Both the position numbers and the translations under genes were made by a program. From Cellulomonas sp. C5510 (GTDB lineage Bacteria > Actinomycetota > Actinomycetes > Actinomycetales > Cellulomonadaceae), in the NCBI RefSeq assembly GCF_019797765.1, contig NZ_CP081862.1, positions 2,914,001 to 2,978,000 on the forward strand: DNA of 64,000 nt, given 5' to 3'. Each line of letters starts with the position of its first letter. Within the stretch, counting starts at the first letter, position 1. This document shows positions 8,592 through 16,000 of this stretch, one piece after another. Below the pieces are notes generated by a model, which was not told the DNA's origin, searched no databases, and saw only the letters and a list, made by a program, of their open reading frames with translations.

Positions 8592-9878
8592 ATGACCTGG
8601 TGGGAGCGGCTCACGCGGTGGGAGCACCGCCACCGCCTCGGCATCGACGCGACGCTGACGCTCGCGACCGGGGTCCTCGTCGTGCCGCTGTCGGCCGCGG
8701 CCGCCGAGAGCGCCGGGACGGGATTCGGCCCGGGTCTCGTGTGGTCGTCCCTGCTGTGGGCTCCGCTCGCGTGGCGGCGCCGGAGCCCCGTCGCCTCGGT
8801 GGTGGCGGTGTACGCCGTCGGGCTCGCCCACCTCGTGCTCGGCACGCCGACGTTCCTCGTCGCGGACCTCGCCGTGCTCGCCGCGCTGTACTCGGTCACG
8901 GTGCACGGCCCGCGCTGGGCGCACCGCACCGCGATCCTCTCGGCGATCGTCGGCGGCCTCCTGCTGAGCTGCGCGGTGGCCCTGCAGTACGTGTGGGGCG
9001 CCCGCCCGGGCGACGTCGTCGTCGGCGCGCTCCTCATGTGGGTGTTCTGCTCGGCGTGCGCCGTGGCGACGTGGGCGTTCGGGCTCATGCGGCGTTCCCG
9101 GCGCGAGACCATCTCCGCGCTGCGGGACCGCGCCGAGCGCCTCGAGCGCGAGCGCGACCAGCAGGCGCGCATCGCGACCGCGGCCGAACGCACCCGGATC
9201 GCGCGGGAGATGCACGACATCGTCGCCCACTCGCTGTCCGTCGTGGTCGCCCAGGCCGACGGCGGGCGGTACGCGGCGGCCGTCGACCCCGACGCCGCGA
9301 CCCGGGCGCTGACGACGATCGCCGAGACCGGCCGTGCCGCGCTGGCCGACATGCGGCGGCTCCTGGGCGTGCTGCGCGAACCGGACGGCGAGGACGGCGC
9401 CGGGGGCGGCACCGGTGGCGCCGGTGGCCGGTCGTCCGGGGGCGCGCCGTACACCCCGCAGCCCGCCGCCGAGGACGTCGAGCAGCTCGTCGAGCAGGTG
9501 CGCGCCTCCGGTGTCCGCGCCTCGCTCGTCCGGATGGGCTCGCCGCGGCCGCTGCCGCCCGGCATCGGGCTGACGGTGTACCGGATCTGCCAGGAGGCGC
9601 TCACGAACGTCCTCAAGCACGCCGGGCCGGACCCCGCCGTCACCGTGCTCGTGCAGTGGCAGCCCGCCGCGCTCGTCCTGGAGGTCACCGACGACGGCCG
9701 CGGTGCCGCGGCGGACTCCGACGGCGCCGGCCAGGGCCTGCTCGGCATGCGGGAGCGGGCCACGATGGTCGGTGGTCGGCTCAGCGCCGGGCCGCGGCCG
9801 GGCGGCGGGTTCCGGGTGCGCGCCGAGCTGCCGCTCCCCGGGGCGCCGGCGTCCGGGCCGGGCGACGCCGCGGCCTAG
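8592..9878 (+). CDS. NarL/DesK-type sensor histidine kinase (HisKA_3)
   Basis: Membrane kinase paired with the LuxR-type regulator immediately downstream. The 428-residue protein has four to five helices within residues 15-160 and a coiled linker (RRETISALRDRAERLERERDQ). The HisKA_3 box TRIAREMHDIVAHSLSVVVAQ carries the phosphorylated His near 213. A Gly-rich low-complexity insert (about 268-292) follows, then the ATPase N-box CQEALTNVLKHAG and DDGRGAA/GQGLLGMRER. Kinases of this class often sit beside ABC exporters and control them, as here (genes from 10758). Confidence 0.94.
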   Translation: MTWWERLTRWEHRHRLGIDATLTLATGVLVVPLSAAAAESAGTGFGPGLVWSSLLWAPLAWRRRSPVASVVAVYAVGLAHLVLGTPTFLVADLAVLAALYSVTVHGPRWAHRTAILSAIVGGLLLSCAVALQYVWGARPGDVVVGALLMWVFCSACAVATWAFGLMRRSRRETISALRDRAERLERERDQQARIATAAERTRIAREMHDIVAHSLSVVVAQADGGRYAAAVDPDAATRALTTIAETGRAALADMRRLLGVLREPDGEDGAGGGTGGAGGRSSGGAPYTPQPAAEDVEQLVEQVRASGVRASLVRMGSPRPLPPGIGLTVYRICQEALTNVLKHAGPDPAVTVLVQWQPAALVLEVTDDGRGAAADSDGAGQGLLGMRERATMVGGRLSAGPRPGGGFRVRAELPLPGAPASGPGDAAA

Positions 9879-9881
9879 GCT
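9876..9881 (+). promoter_or_regulatory. -10-like element before the LuxR-type regulator
   Basis: TAGGCT overlaps the stop codon of the kinase gene and ends 8 nt before the ATG at 9889; it could give a separate leaderless regulator transcript. Confidence 0.4.
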
Positions 9882-9888
9882 GACCGCC

Positions 9889-10602
9889 ATGACGGAGACG
9901 ATCCGGGTCGGCGTGGTGGACGACCAGCAGCTCGTGCGGGCGGGGTTCCGGCTCGTCATCGACTCGCAGCCGGACCTGTCCGTGGTGCTGGAGGCCGGCG
10001 ACGGCGCCCAGGCCGTGCAGGCCCTGACCCCCGGGACGTCGCAGTCCCGCCTCGTCGGGCCCGTCGACGTCGTGCTGATGGACGTGCGCATGCCGACGCT
10101 CGACGGACTGGCCGCCACCGAGCGCATCGTCGCCGCCGGCACGCCCGACCACCCCGCGCCGCGCATCATCGTGCTCACGACGTTCGACCTGGACGAGTAC
10201 GTCATGTCCGCCATCCGCGCCGGCGCGAGCGGCTTCCTGCTGAAGGACGCGCCGCCGGAGGACATGCTGACGGCCATCCGCACGGTGCACGCCGGGGACG
10301 CCGTCATCGCGCCGTCCTCCACGCGCCGCCTGCTCGAGCACCTCGTCACCGCCCTCCCCGCCGAGCACCCCCGGTCGGAGGCGGCGGACGAGGCGCTGGC
10401 CACGCTCACCGAGCGGGAGCGCGAGGTGCTCGTCCTCATGGCGCGCGGGCGGTCGAACACCGAGATCGGGCAGGACCTGTACGTCGCCGAGGCGACCGTG
10501 AAGACCCACGTCGGGCGGATCCTCGCCAAGCTCGGGGCGCGCGACCGGGTGCAGGCCGTCGTGCTGGCGTACGAGACCGGGCTGGTCGTCCCGGGGTCCT
10601 GA
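9889..10602 (+). CDS. LuxR/NarL-family response regulator
   Basis: Response regulator of the upstream kinase. The 237 residues comprise a receiver domain (VGVVDDQQLVRAGF, phospho-acceptor Asp in VDVVLMDVRMPTLDG near residue 63, KDAPPEDML) and a C-terminal LuxR helix-turn-helix (LTEREREVLVLMARGRSN, IGQDLYVAEATVKTHVGRI). ATG at 9889 gives the normal receiver start; the frame is open further upstream, but that part overlaps the kinase gene and is not receiver-like. It probably regulates the ABC exporter operon 155 bp downstream. Confidence 0.95.
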   Translation: MTETIRVGVVDDQQLVRAGFRLVIDSQPDLSVVLEAGDGAQAVQALTPGTSQSRLVGPVDVVLMDVRMPTLDGLAATERIVAAGTPDHPAPRIIVLTTFDLDEYVMSAIRAGASGFLLKDAPPEDMLTAIRTVHAGDAVIAPSSTRRLLEHLVTALPAEHPRSEAADEALATLTEREREVLVLMARGRSNTEIGQDLYVAEATVKTHVGRILAKLGARDRVQAVVLAYETGLVVPGS

Positions 10603-10714
10603 CGGGACGCGCCCGCCGCTCCCGCCCGGGTGGGGCCGTCCGGGCCGGGGGTCCGACCGCGGGATGACCCCGGGGCCGGACCGGGGGTGGACGACGGCGG
10701 GGCGGCGGGCTCCG

Positions 10715-10720
10715 TAGCGT
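10715..10720 (+). promoter_or_regulatory. -10-like element of the ABC exporter operon
   Basis: TAGCGT about 37 nt before the GTG at 10758. The leader then contains an AGGAG ribosome site, so this operon would have a normal 5' UTR. No convincing -35 is visible, which suits activation by the upstream LuxR-type regulator. Confidence 0.45.
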
Positions 10721-10757
10721 CGAGGGCATCAGCCAGTCGACCACCAGGAGCACCACC

Positions 10758-11591
10758 GTGGACCCGATCCAGCCCGCCCCCGCCGCCCCGCCGGCACCGT
10801 CCGCCCCCGCCTCCGGCACCGCCGCAGCGTCCGCCGCCGTGCGCGCCCGCGGCCTCACCAAGGTCTACGGCCGCGGCGAGGCGTCGGTCCGCGCCCTCGC
10901 CGGCGTCGACGTGGACTTCGCCGCGGGCGAGTTCACCGCGATCATGGGGCCGTCCGGCTCCGGCAAGTCCACGCTGATGCACGTCCTCGCCGGCTTGGAC
11001 GCGGCGACGTCCGGATCGGCGTTCCTCGGCCCCACCGACGTGACCACCCTCGACGACGACTCGCTCACGCGCCTGCGCCGGGACCGCGTCGGGTTCGTGT
11101 TCCAGTCGTTCAACCTGCTGCCGATGTTCACCGCCGAGCAGAACATCCTGCTGCCGCTCGAGCTGGCCGGCGCGGCCGTCGACCGGGCCTGGTTCGACAC
11201 GCTCGTGACCACGCTCGGCCTGGGCCAGCGCCTCACGCACCGCCCGTCCGAGCTGTCGGGCGGCCAGCAGCAGCGCGTCGCGATCGCCCGCGCGCTCATC
11301 GCCAAGCCGGAGGTCGTCTTCGCGGACGAGCCCACCGGCAACCTCGACTCCCGGGCCGGTGCCGAGGTGCTGAGCTTCCTGCGCCGCTCCGTCCGCGAGC
11401 TCGGGCGCACCGTCATCATGGTCACGCACGACCCGACGGCCGCCGCCTACGCGGACCGCGTGGTGATGCTGGCCGACGGGCGCATCGCGGGCGACATCGT
11501 CGACCCCACCCCCGAGGCCGTCCTCACCGGGCTGGACGCTCTGCGCCAGCTCGAGGTCTCCGAGGTCGCCGCGGCGAAGGCGGGTGCGTGA
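10758..11591 (+). CDS. ABC transporter ATP-binding protein (MacB/LolD-like)
   Basis: ATPase subunit for the FtsX-like permease encoded next. The 277 residues begin with about 30 Ala/Pro-rich residues; the ABC domain then shows Walker A GPSGSGKST near 73, the Q-loop FVFQSFNLLPMF, the signature LSGGQQQRVAIARAL near 170, Walker B VVFADEPTGNLD and the switch His in MVTHDP. The NLLPMFTAEQN stretch and PTGNLDS are typical of the lipoprotein/peptide/drug exporter subfamily. GTG at 10758 has AGGAG about 8 nt upstream. The stop codon overlaps the permease start by one base. Confidence 0.95.
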   Translation: MDPIQPAPAAPPAPSAPASGTAAASAAVRARGLTKVYGRGEASVRALAGVDVDFAAGEFTAIMGPSGSGKSTLMHVLAGLDAATSGSAFLGPTDVTTLDDDSLTRLRRDRVGFVFQSFNLLPMFTAEQNILLPLELAGAAVDRAWFDTLVTTLGLGQRLTHRPSELSGGQQQRVAIARALIAKPEVVFADEPTGNLDSRAGAEVLSFLRRSVRELGRTVIMVTHDPTAAAYADRVVMLADGRIAGDIVDPTPEAVLTGLDALRQLEVSEVAAAKAGA

Positions 11592-14248
11592 TGTGGCGGC
11601 TGACGCTGGCGCAGATGCGCCGCTCGCTCGGCCGGCTCACGGCCGCGGGCATCGCCGTCGCCATCGGGACGGCGTTCGTCGCCGCGACGCTGCTCGCCGG
11701 TGACGTCATGCAGCGGATCTCCTACGACTCGATCACCGCGTCGTACGGGACCGCCGACCTGATCGCGGTCTCGTCCGGCACGCTCACCGACGCGGACGTC
11801 GCCGCGGTGCGGGGCCTGCAGGGCGTGTCGGCCGCCGACCCGCGCGTCGTGGTGCCGTCCGTGGAGCTGTCCTCCGGCGACAAGGTCATCACGCAGGCCC
11901 TCGTCCCCGTGCCGGGCGACGAGGCGTTCGACACCCAGCACGTCACGCAGGGCGCGCTGCCCACCGGGGACGGCGAGATCACGCTGCCCGAGCGCGCCGC
12001 CGAGCGGCTCGGGGTCGCCGCGGGCGACGAGGTGACCGTCGGGTCGTACGTGTGGGAGGCGGCGGACGCCGCCGGCGACGGCACGACCTCCGACGACGAG
12101 ACGGCCGCGGACGACGCCGGCACCGTCCGCAAGCAGACCGAGCAGGTCACCGTCGTCGGCCTCACCAGCGACCCGACGTCCGCGTGGGCGCAGTACGGCG
12201 GCGTCGCGATGTCGACCACCGCGGACGCGCTGCGCTGGTCCGGCGCGGCGAACGGCCCGGGCGTCCCGACGATCACGGACCTCGGCGTCGACCAGGTGCT
12301 GCTGGCGCTCGACCCGGGCGCCGACACCGAGGCCGTCCGGGCGTCCGTCCGCGAGGTTCTCGAGACGAGCTCCTCGGACGCGCTCGTGCTGACGCGCGAC
12401 GAGGCCGCCGAGCGCTCGATCTCCGGCGACTCGACCGGTCCCGTGGTCGTCGTCGTGCTCGCGTTCGCGGCCGTCGCGATGATCGTGGCAGGCCTGGTCA
12501 TCGCCAACACGTTCCAGGTGCTGGTCGCCCAGCGCACCCGCACCCTGGCGCTGCTGCGCTGCGTCGGGGCCGTGAGGTCGCAGGTCCGGCGCTCCGTGCT
12601 CCTCGAGGCGACGCTGCTGGGACTCGTGGCCTCCGTGGCGGGCACGCTGCTCGGCACGCTCCTGGTCCAGGTCGCGCTGTGGGTCATGCAGGGCGCCGAC
12701 CTGCCGTTCCCGGTGCCGGCGGCCGTGCACGTCACGCCCGCCGCCGTGCTCGCGCCCCTCGCCGTCGGCGTGCTGGTGACGGTCCTCGCCGCGCTGACGC
12801 CAGCCCGGGTCGCGACCCGCGTCGCCCCGATCGCCGCGCTGCGTCCGGCCGACGCCCCGGCCGCCGGCAGCCGCGCCGGCCGCGTCCGGCTCGTGCTGAG
12901 CCTCCTGCTCGTCGTGGGCGGCGTCGCCCTGCTCGCGGGCGGCCTCGCCCTGTCCCGGGTGAACGTGGCCGCGGCCGTGGGCGTCGCGATCCTCGGCGGC
13001 CTGCTGTCGTTCGTCGGGCTGCTCGTGGGGGCGGTGTTCTGGATGCCGCGCGTGGTCGCCGCCACCGGCCGGCTGGCCGGCCGCGCGGGCATGCCGGCGA
13101 GGCTCGCCGCCGCGAACACCGGCCGCAACCCGGCGCGCACCGCCGCGACCAGCACCGCGCTGCTCATCGGCGTGACGCTCGTCGCCATGATGAGCACCGG
13201 CGCCGCCACGGCACGCGCCACGCTCGACGGCGAGCTCGACACCCGGTTCCCCGTCGACCTGCAGGTCTCCGCGCCCACCACGGTCGACTCCGAGGGCCGC
13301 ACCGTCGACGAGCCGCTGCCCGCCGGGACCGCCGACCAGATCGCCGGTGTCGAGGGCGTCGAGGCGGTCACGGTCGTGCGGCGCGACGACGTCGTGGTGG
13401 GCGGCGACAACCCGTCGCTCGCCGGTGCGCTCGCCCTCGGGACCGAGCAGGCGTCCGCGGTCATGCGCTCGGCCGACGTCGCCGCGGCGCTCTCGGACGG
13501 CACCGTCGTGGTGGGCAGGTCGCTCGCCGGCGCGGTCGGCGTCAGCGACGGCGACGCCGTCCCGGTGACGCTCGCGGACGACTCCACGGGCGAGACCGCG
13601 GCGGACGCCACCCCGGTCACGCTCACCGCACGCGTCGTGGACTACGACGACTGGTCCGTCATCGTGACGCCGGCCACGCTCGAGCGGATCGGGTCCCCCG
13701 GGTCGCCCGGCACCGCCTGGGTGCGCGTCACCGACGTCAACGACTCCGGTGCCGTCGTCCAGGACATCGAGGACCTCACGGAGGACAGCGCGCTCGACAT
13801 CTCCGGGGCCGCCGTGGAGCGCGCGCTGTACCAGCGGGCCATCGACACGGTGCTCGCGGTCGTCGTCGGGCTGCTCGCCGTGGCGGTCGTCATCGCGCTG
13901 ATCGGCGTCACCAACACCCTGTCGCTCTCGGTGATCGAGCGGCGGCGGGAGTCGGCGACGCTCCGGGCGCTCGGCCTCACCCGCCGGCAGCTCCGGGCCT
14001 CGATGGCCGTCGAGGGCGCGCTGATCGCGGGGGTCGGTGCGGTGGTCGGCGTGCTGCTCGGCCTCGCGTACGGCTGGCTCGGGTCCACCGCGGTGCTCGC
14101 GGACTTCGCGGACCTGGAGCTGCGCGTCCCGTGGTCCGACCTCGGGCTGGTGCTCGGCATCGCCGTGGTCGCCGGGGTGCTGGCCTCGGTGCTGCCGTCG
14201 CGCAACGCCGCGCGGACGCCGCCGGTCGCGGCGCTCGGCGTGGACTGA
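11591..14248 (+). CDS. FtsX-like ABC transporter permease, two FtsX domains
   Basis: Membrane subunit of a MacB-type exporter, probably moving a lipid, peptide or antibiotic outward. The 885-residue protein has an N-terminal helix (about 17-37), a large extracytoplasmic domain, and a first FtsX helix bundle (about 275-415, with RTRTLALLRCVGAVRSQVRRSVLLE). A central helix pair follows (about 430-490), then a second extracytoplasmic domain and a second FtsX bundle (about 750-880, with RRRESATLRALGLTRRQLRASMAVE). ATG at 11591 overlaps the ATPase stop (TGATG); the GTG one codon earlier is an alternative. The pair is probably controlled by the upstream two-component system. Confidence 0.93.
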   Translation: MWRLTLAQMRRSLGRLTAAGIAVAIGTAFVAATLLAGDVMQRISYDSITASYGTADLIAVSSGTLTDADVAAVRGLQGVSAADPRVVVPSVELSSGDKVITQALVPVPGDEAFDTQHVTQGALPTGDGEITLPERAAERLGVAAGDEVTVGSYVWEAADAAGDGTTSDDETAADDAGTVRKQTEQVTVVGLTSDPTSAWAQYGGVAMSTTADALRWSGAANGPGVPTITDLGVDQVLLALDPGADTEAVRASVREVLETSSSDALVLTRDEAAERSISGDSTGPVVVVVLAFAAVAMIVAGLVIANTFQVLVAQRTRTLALLRCVGAVRSQVRRSVLLEATLLGLVASVAGTLLGTLLVQVALWVMQGADLPFPVPAAVHVTPAAVLAPLAVGVLVTVLAALTPARVATRVAPIAALRPADAPAAGSRAGRVRLVLSLLLVVGGVALLAGGLALSRVNVAAAVGVAILGGLLSFVGLLVGAVFWMPRVVAATGRLAGRAGMPARLAAANTGRNPARTAATSTALLIGVTLVAMMSTGAATARATLDGELDTRFPVDLQVSAPTTVDSEGRTVDEPLPAGTADQIAGVEGVEAVTVVRRDDVVVGGDNPSLAGALALGTEQASAVMRSADVAAALSDGTVVVGRSLAGAVGVSDGDAVPVTLADDSTGETAADATPVTLTARVVDYDDWSVIVTPATLERIGSPGSPGTAWVRVTDVNDSGAVVQDIEDLTEDSALDISGAAVERALYQRAIDTVLAVVVGLLAVAVVIALIGVTNTLSLSVIERRRESATLRALGLTRRQLRASMAVEGALIAGVGAVVGVLLGLAYGWLGSTAVLADFADLELRVPWSDLGLVLGIAVVAGVLASVLPSRNAARTPPVAALGVD

Positions 14249-14254
14249 GCACGG

Positions 14255-14275
14255 CCGGCCGGGACCACCGGCCGG
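14255..14275 (+). terminator. Hairpin after the exporter operon
   Basis: CCGGCCGG repeated as a perfect 8-bp inverted repeat around a 5-nt loop (GACCA), starting 7 bp after the permease stop. No U-tract. Confidence 0.5.
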
Positions 14276-14282
14276 GCAGGGG

Positions 14283-14327
14283 GCGGACGGGCCCGTCCGG
14301 CGCACGTCGCCGGGCGGGCCCGTCCGC
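14283..14327. terminator. Strong bidirectional hairpin between convergent genes
   Basis: Left arm 14283-14302 and right arm 14308-14327 form a 20-bp stem (one U-G pair) with a 5-nt loop; the outer 13 bp (GCGGACGGGCCCG) are perfect. It lies between the convergent genes ending at 14248 and 14357. It has no U-tract, as is usual in very GC-rich actinobacteria. Confidence 0.7.
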
Positions 14328-14356
14328 GTCGCGCACCGGGCTGGCGCGCCGGTCCG

Positions 14357-14791
14357 TCAGGCCCTCTCGCCGGCCGTCCAGGCGACGACCGACGGCAGCA
14401 CGAGCAGGACGCCCGTCGTCCCCGCGACGGCGAGCAGGACGACAGACCAGGCGGCGAGCTCCACGCCGACCCATCCCGCGGCCAGCACGACCAGCAGGAT
14501 CTGCACCGTCATCACCGGCGCACGCCCCCAGCGCCGGCCCCGCAGCAGCCCCAGGGCGGCACCCGCGAGCACGGCGGCGGCGCCGGCCGCGAGGACCGCC
14601 AGGAACACGACCGGCCCCGGCATCGAGGTCCCCCGCACGAGCGCGACCACCAGGGCGACCGTGGCGACGGCGAGCGCCAGTGCCTGCAGCAGCACCAGAC
14701 CGGTCACGGCGCGGACCGCGGCGGGGACGTGGCCCGGGGAGGGGCGATCGGGGCCGGGGACGGGGCCGGGGACGGACGGCTGGGTGGTCAC
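14357..14791 (-). CDS. Small integral membrane protein, function unknown
   Basis: A 144-residue protein with a Pro-rich N-terminus and four predicted helices (about 28-50, 58-82, 92-108 and 115-135) separated by short loops; a GRRWGRAPV loop lies between helices 2 and 3. I do not recognise the family; many actinobacteria encode small four-helix proteins like this. GTG at 14791 is supported by a TAGGGT hexamer 7 nt upstream. It converges on the exporter operon, separated from it by the strong hairpin at 14283-14327. Confidence 0.7.
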   Translation of the reverse strand: MTTQPSVPGPVPGPDRPSPGHVPAAVRAVTGLVLLQALALAVATVALVVALVRGTSMPGPVVFLAVLAAGAAAVLAGAALGLLRGRRWGRAPVMTVQILLVVLAAGWVGVELAAWSVVLLAVAGTTGVLLVLPSVVAWTAGERA

Positions 14792-14797
14792 GACGCG

Positions 14798-14803
14798 ACC
14801 CTA
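14798..14803 (-). promoter_or_regulatory. -10 element, leaderless promoter of the small membrane protein
   Basis: TAGGGT on the minus strand, last base 7 nt before the GTG at 14791. Confidence 0.55.
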
Positions 14804-14880
14804 CGACGGGGGCCGCGGCGCGGGGGCGGTGCCGGCGGGTCCGGGCCACGTGCCCGCCGGGCGGAGCACGAGCGGGCGCC

Positions 14881-14960
14881 GGCGGAGCAGAGCGGGCACG
14901 GGCCGAGCAGGGCGGGCACGCGCCGAGCAGAGCGGGCACACGCCGAGCAGAGCGGGCACC
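14881..14960 (+). repeat. 20-bp tandem repeat, four units plus a degenerate fifth
   Basis: Four head-to-tail 20-bp units of the type CGCCGAGCAGAGCGGGCACA (two or three differences between most neighbours), preceded by a worn copy at 14861-14880. It sits in the 690-bp gap between the small membrane protein and whiB1. The period is not a multiple of 3, so this is not a protein repeat. A second repeat of period 24 follows (14987-15033). The rest of the gap to 15200 is GC-rich with no gene I can support. Confidence 0.8.
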
Positions 14961-14986
14961 GACGGGCGCCGCCCCGCCTGCCCCGC

Positions 14987-15033
14987 GGCGCGCAGTGCGG
15001 CGGGGCGCGGGGCGCGCAGTGCGGCGGGGCGCG
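14987..15033 (+). repeat. Direct repeat, two 23-bp copies, period 24
   Basis: Two identical copies that begin GGCGCGCAGTGCGGCGG and end GGCGCG, at 14987-15009 and 15011-15033, separated by a single G. Function unknown. Confidence 0.7.
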
Positions 15034-15264
15034 CGGCGAGGCGCGCGGCGGGGACCGCCTCGGCGTCGCGCCGCTCCCCACGCCCCGGCCGAACGTCCTG
15101 GTCACAGCCGCGCGCGGCGCACGGGTGAATCCGCCGTGCATCGTTGCAGGTCCGCAGCGCGGGGCCGCCCGTGAAGGGACGTTGGTCCCGGCATCCGGTC
15201 CCGGTTGGCATCGACCGGCACAAAGGGAGTACCGTGCGGCGCAGGCGTCCAGGATCCACACAGA

Positions 15265-15280
15265 TGTGATCAACGCCTCA
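15265..15280 (+). promoter_or_regulatory. Possible degenerate CRP-type site upstream of whiB1
   Basis: TGTGATCAACGCCTCA has a perfect left half (TGTGA) and 3 of 5 bases in the right half. CRP regulates whiB1 in Mycobacterium tuberculosis, which makes this worth noting, but on its own it is weak. Confidence 0.25.
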
Positions 15281-15283
15281 TCC

Positions 15284-15310
15284 GTTACGCGCGAGAAACC
15301 TGCGCGTAAC
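15284..15310. promoter_or_regulatory. Perfect 9-bp inverted repeat in the whiB1 upstream region
   Basis: Arms GTTACGCGC (15284-15292) and GCGCGTAAC (15302-15310) are exact reverse complements around a 9-nt spacer. The element stands about 170 bp before the whiB1 start and could be an operator for a dimeric regulator or an RNA hairpin in a long leader. A direct repeat CTTGTGCGC follows at 15313-15321 and 15341-15349. Confidence 0.55.
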
Positions 15311-15481
15311 CCCTTGTGCGCTGCGGGTCGCCATGTGAATCTTGTGCGCAGCAGTTCGAATCCGAGCGCCGACGCTCACGCCGCCCCCCCGCGAGATCTC
15401 GTGCGTCGACGTGTGCTCTGCGCCCCTTCTGCGCCACCCAGCCCCCTGGTCGTGGCCCGCCCCTGTGCTGAGGAGTGTTCG

Positions 15482-15730
15482 ATGGATTGGCGCCACCGCG
15501 CAGCATGTCTGACCGAGGACCCGGAGCTGTTCTTCCCGATCGGCAACACCGGCCCGGCCCTGCTGCAGATCGAGGAGGCCAAGGCCGTGTGCCGCCGCTG
15601 CGACGTGGTGGACACCTGCCTGAAGTGGGCGCTGGAGTCCGGCCAGGACGCCGGCGTCTGGGGCGGCCTCTCCGAGGACGAGCGCCGCGCCCTGAAGCGC
15701 CGCACCGCGCGCCAGCGCCGCGCCGGCTGA
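15482..15730 (+). CDS. whiB1: WhiB1-family iron-sulfur transcription factor
   Basis: WhiB proteins are small [4Fe-4S] regulators that bind the principal sigma factor and react with NO or oxygen. The 82-residue protein matches the WhiB1 subgroup closely: it opens MDWRHRAACLTEDPELFFP and carries the four cluster cysteines at 9, 37, 40 and 46. It also has the G-V-W-G-G turn and the basic tail (ERRALKRRTARQRR) for DNA contact. AGGAG at 15471-15475 fixes the ATG at 15482; the frame is open upstream but has no WhiB character. It is followed by a terminator hairpin and a convergent PdtaS-like kinase, an arrangement also present in M. tuberculosis. Confidence 0.96.
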   Translation: MDWRHRAACLTEDPELFFPIGNTGPALLQIEEAKAVCRRCDVVDTCLKWALESGQDAGVWGGLSEDERRALKRRTARQRRAG

Positions 15731-15740
15731 CCTCGCGCTC

Positions 15741-15776
15741 CGACGCCCGCCGCCCCGTCCGGGTCGGCGGGCGTCG
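15741..15776 (+). terminator. Terminator hairpin after whiB1
   Basis: Perfect 12-bp arms CGACGCCCGCCG and CGGCGGGCGTCG with a 12-nt loop, 10 bp after the whiB1 stop. The remaining sequence to 16000 shows no gene. Confidence 0.65.
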
Positions 15777-16000
15777 CCGCGTCCGGCGACAGCCCGGGCA
15801 CCCGCCTCGCACGTCCTCGCCCGGACCTCTCGACGGCCAGCCGCCCCCGGAGCGGCCCGGTCGCACCCCGGGACAGCCCGGTCGCGCCTAGGCGAGCGGC
15901 CGCGAACGCCTCGCCCCCCGTCGGCACACCCCTCTCCTGGCCCCTGACCACCAGGACCGGGGCCGCGAGCCGTACGTCGCGGAGGGCGGACGTCCGCGGG

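Noticed and set aside
15341..15365. T-loop-like TTCGAATCC suggesting a tRNA upstream of whiB1
   Set aside because: The flanking bases do not form a T stem, and no acceptor, D or anticodon arms can be built from the preceding 65 nt.
14729..15730. WhiB protein with a 250-residue N-terminal extension
   Set aside because: The upstream part is tandem-repeat DNA with no domain, and a good AGGAG site fixes the short start.
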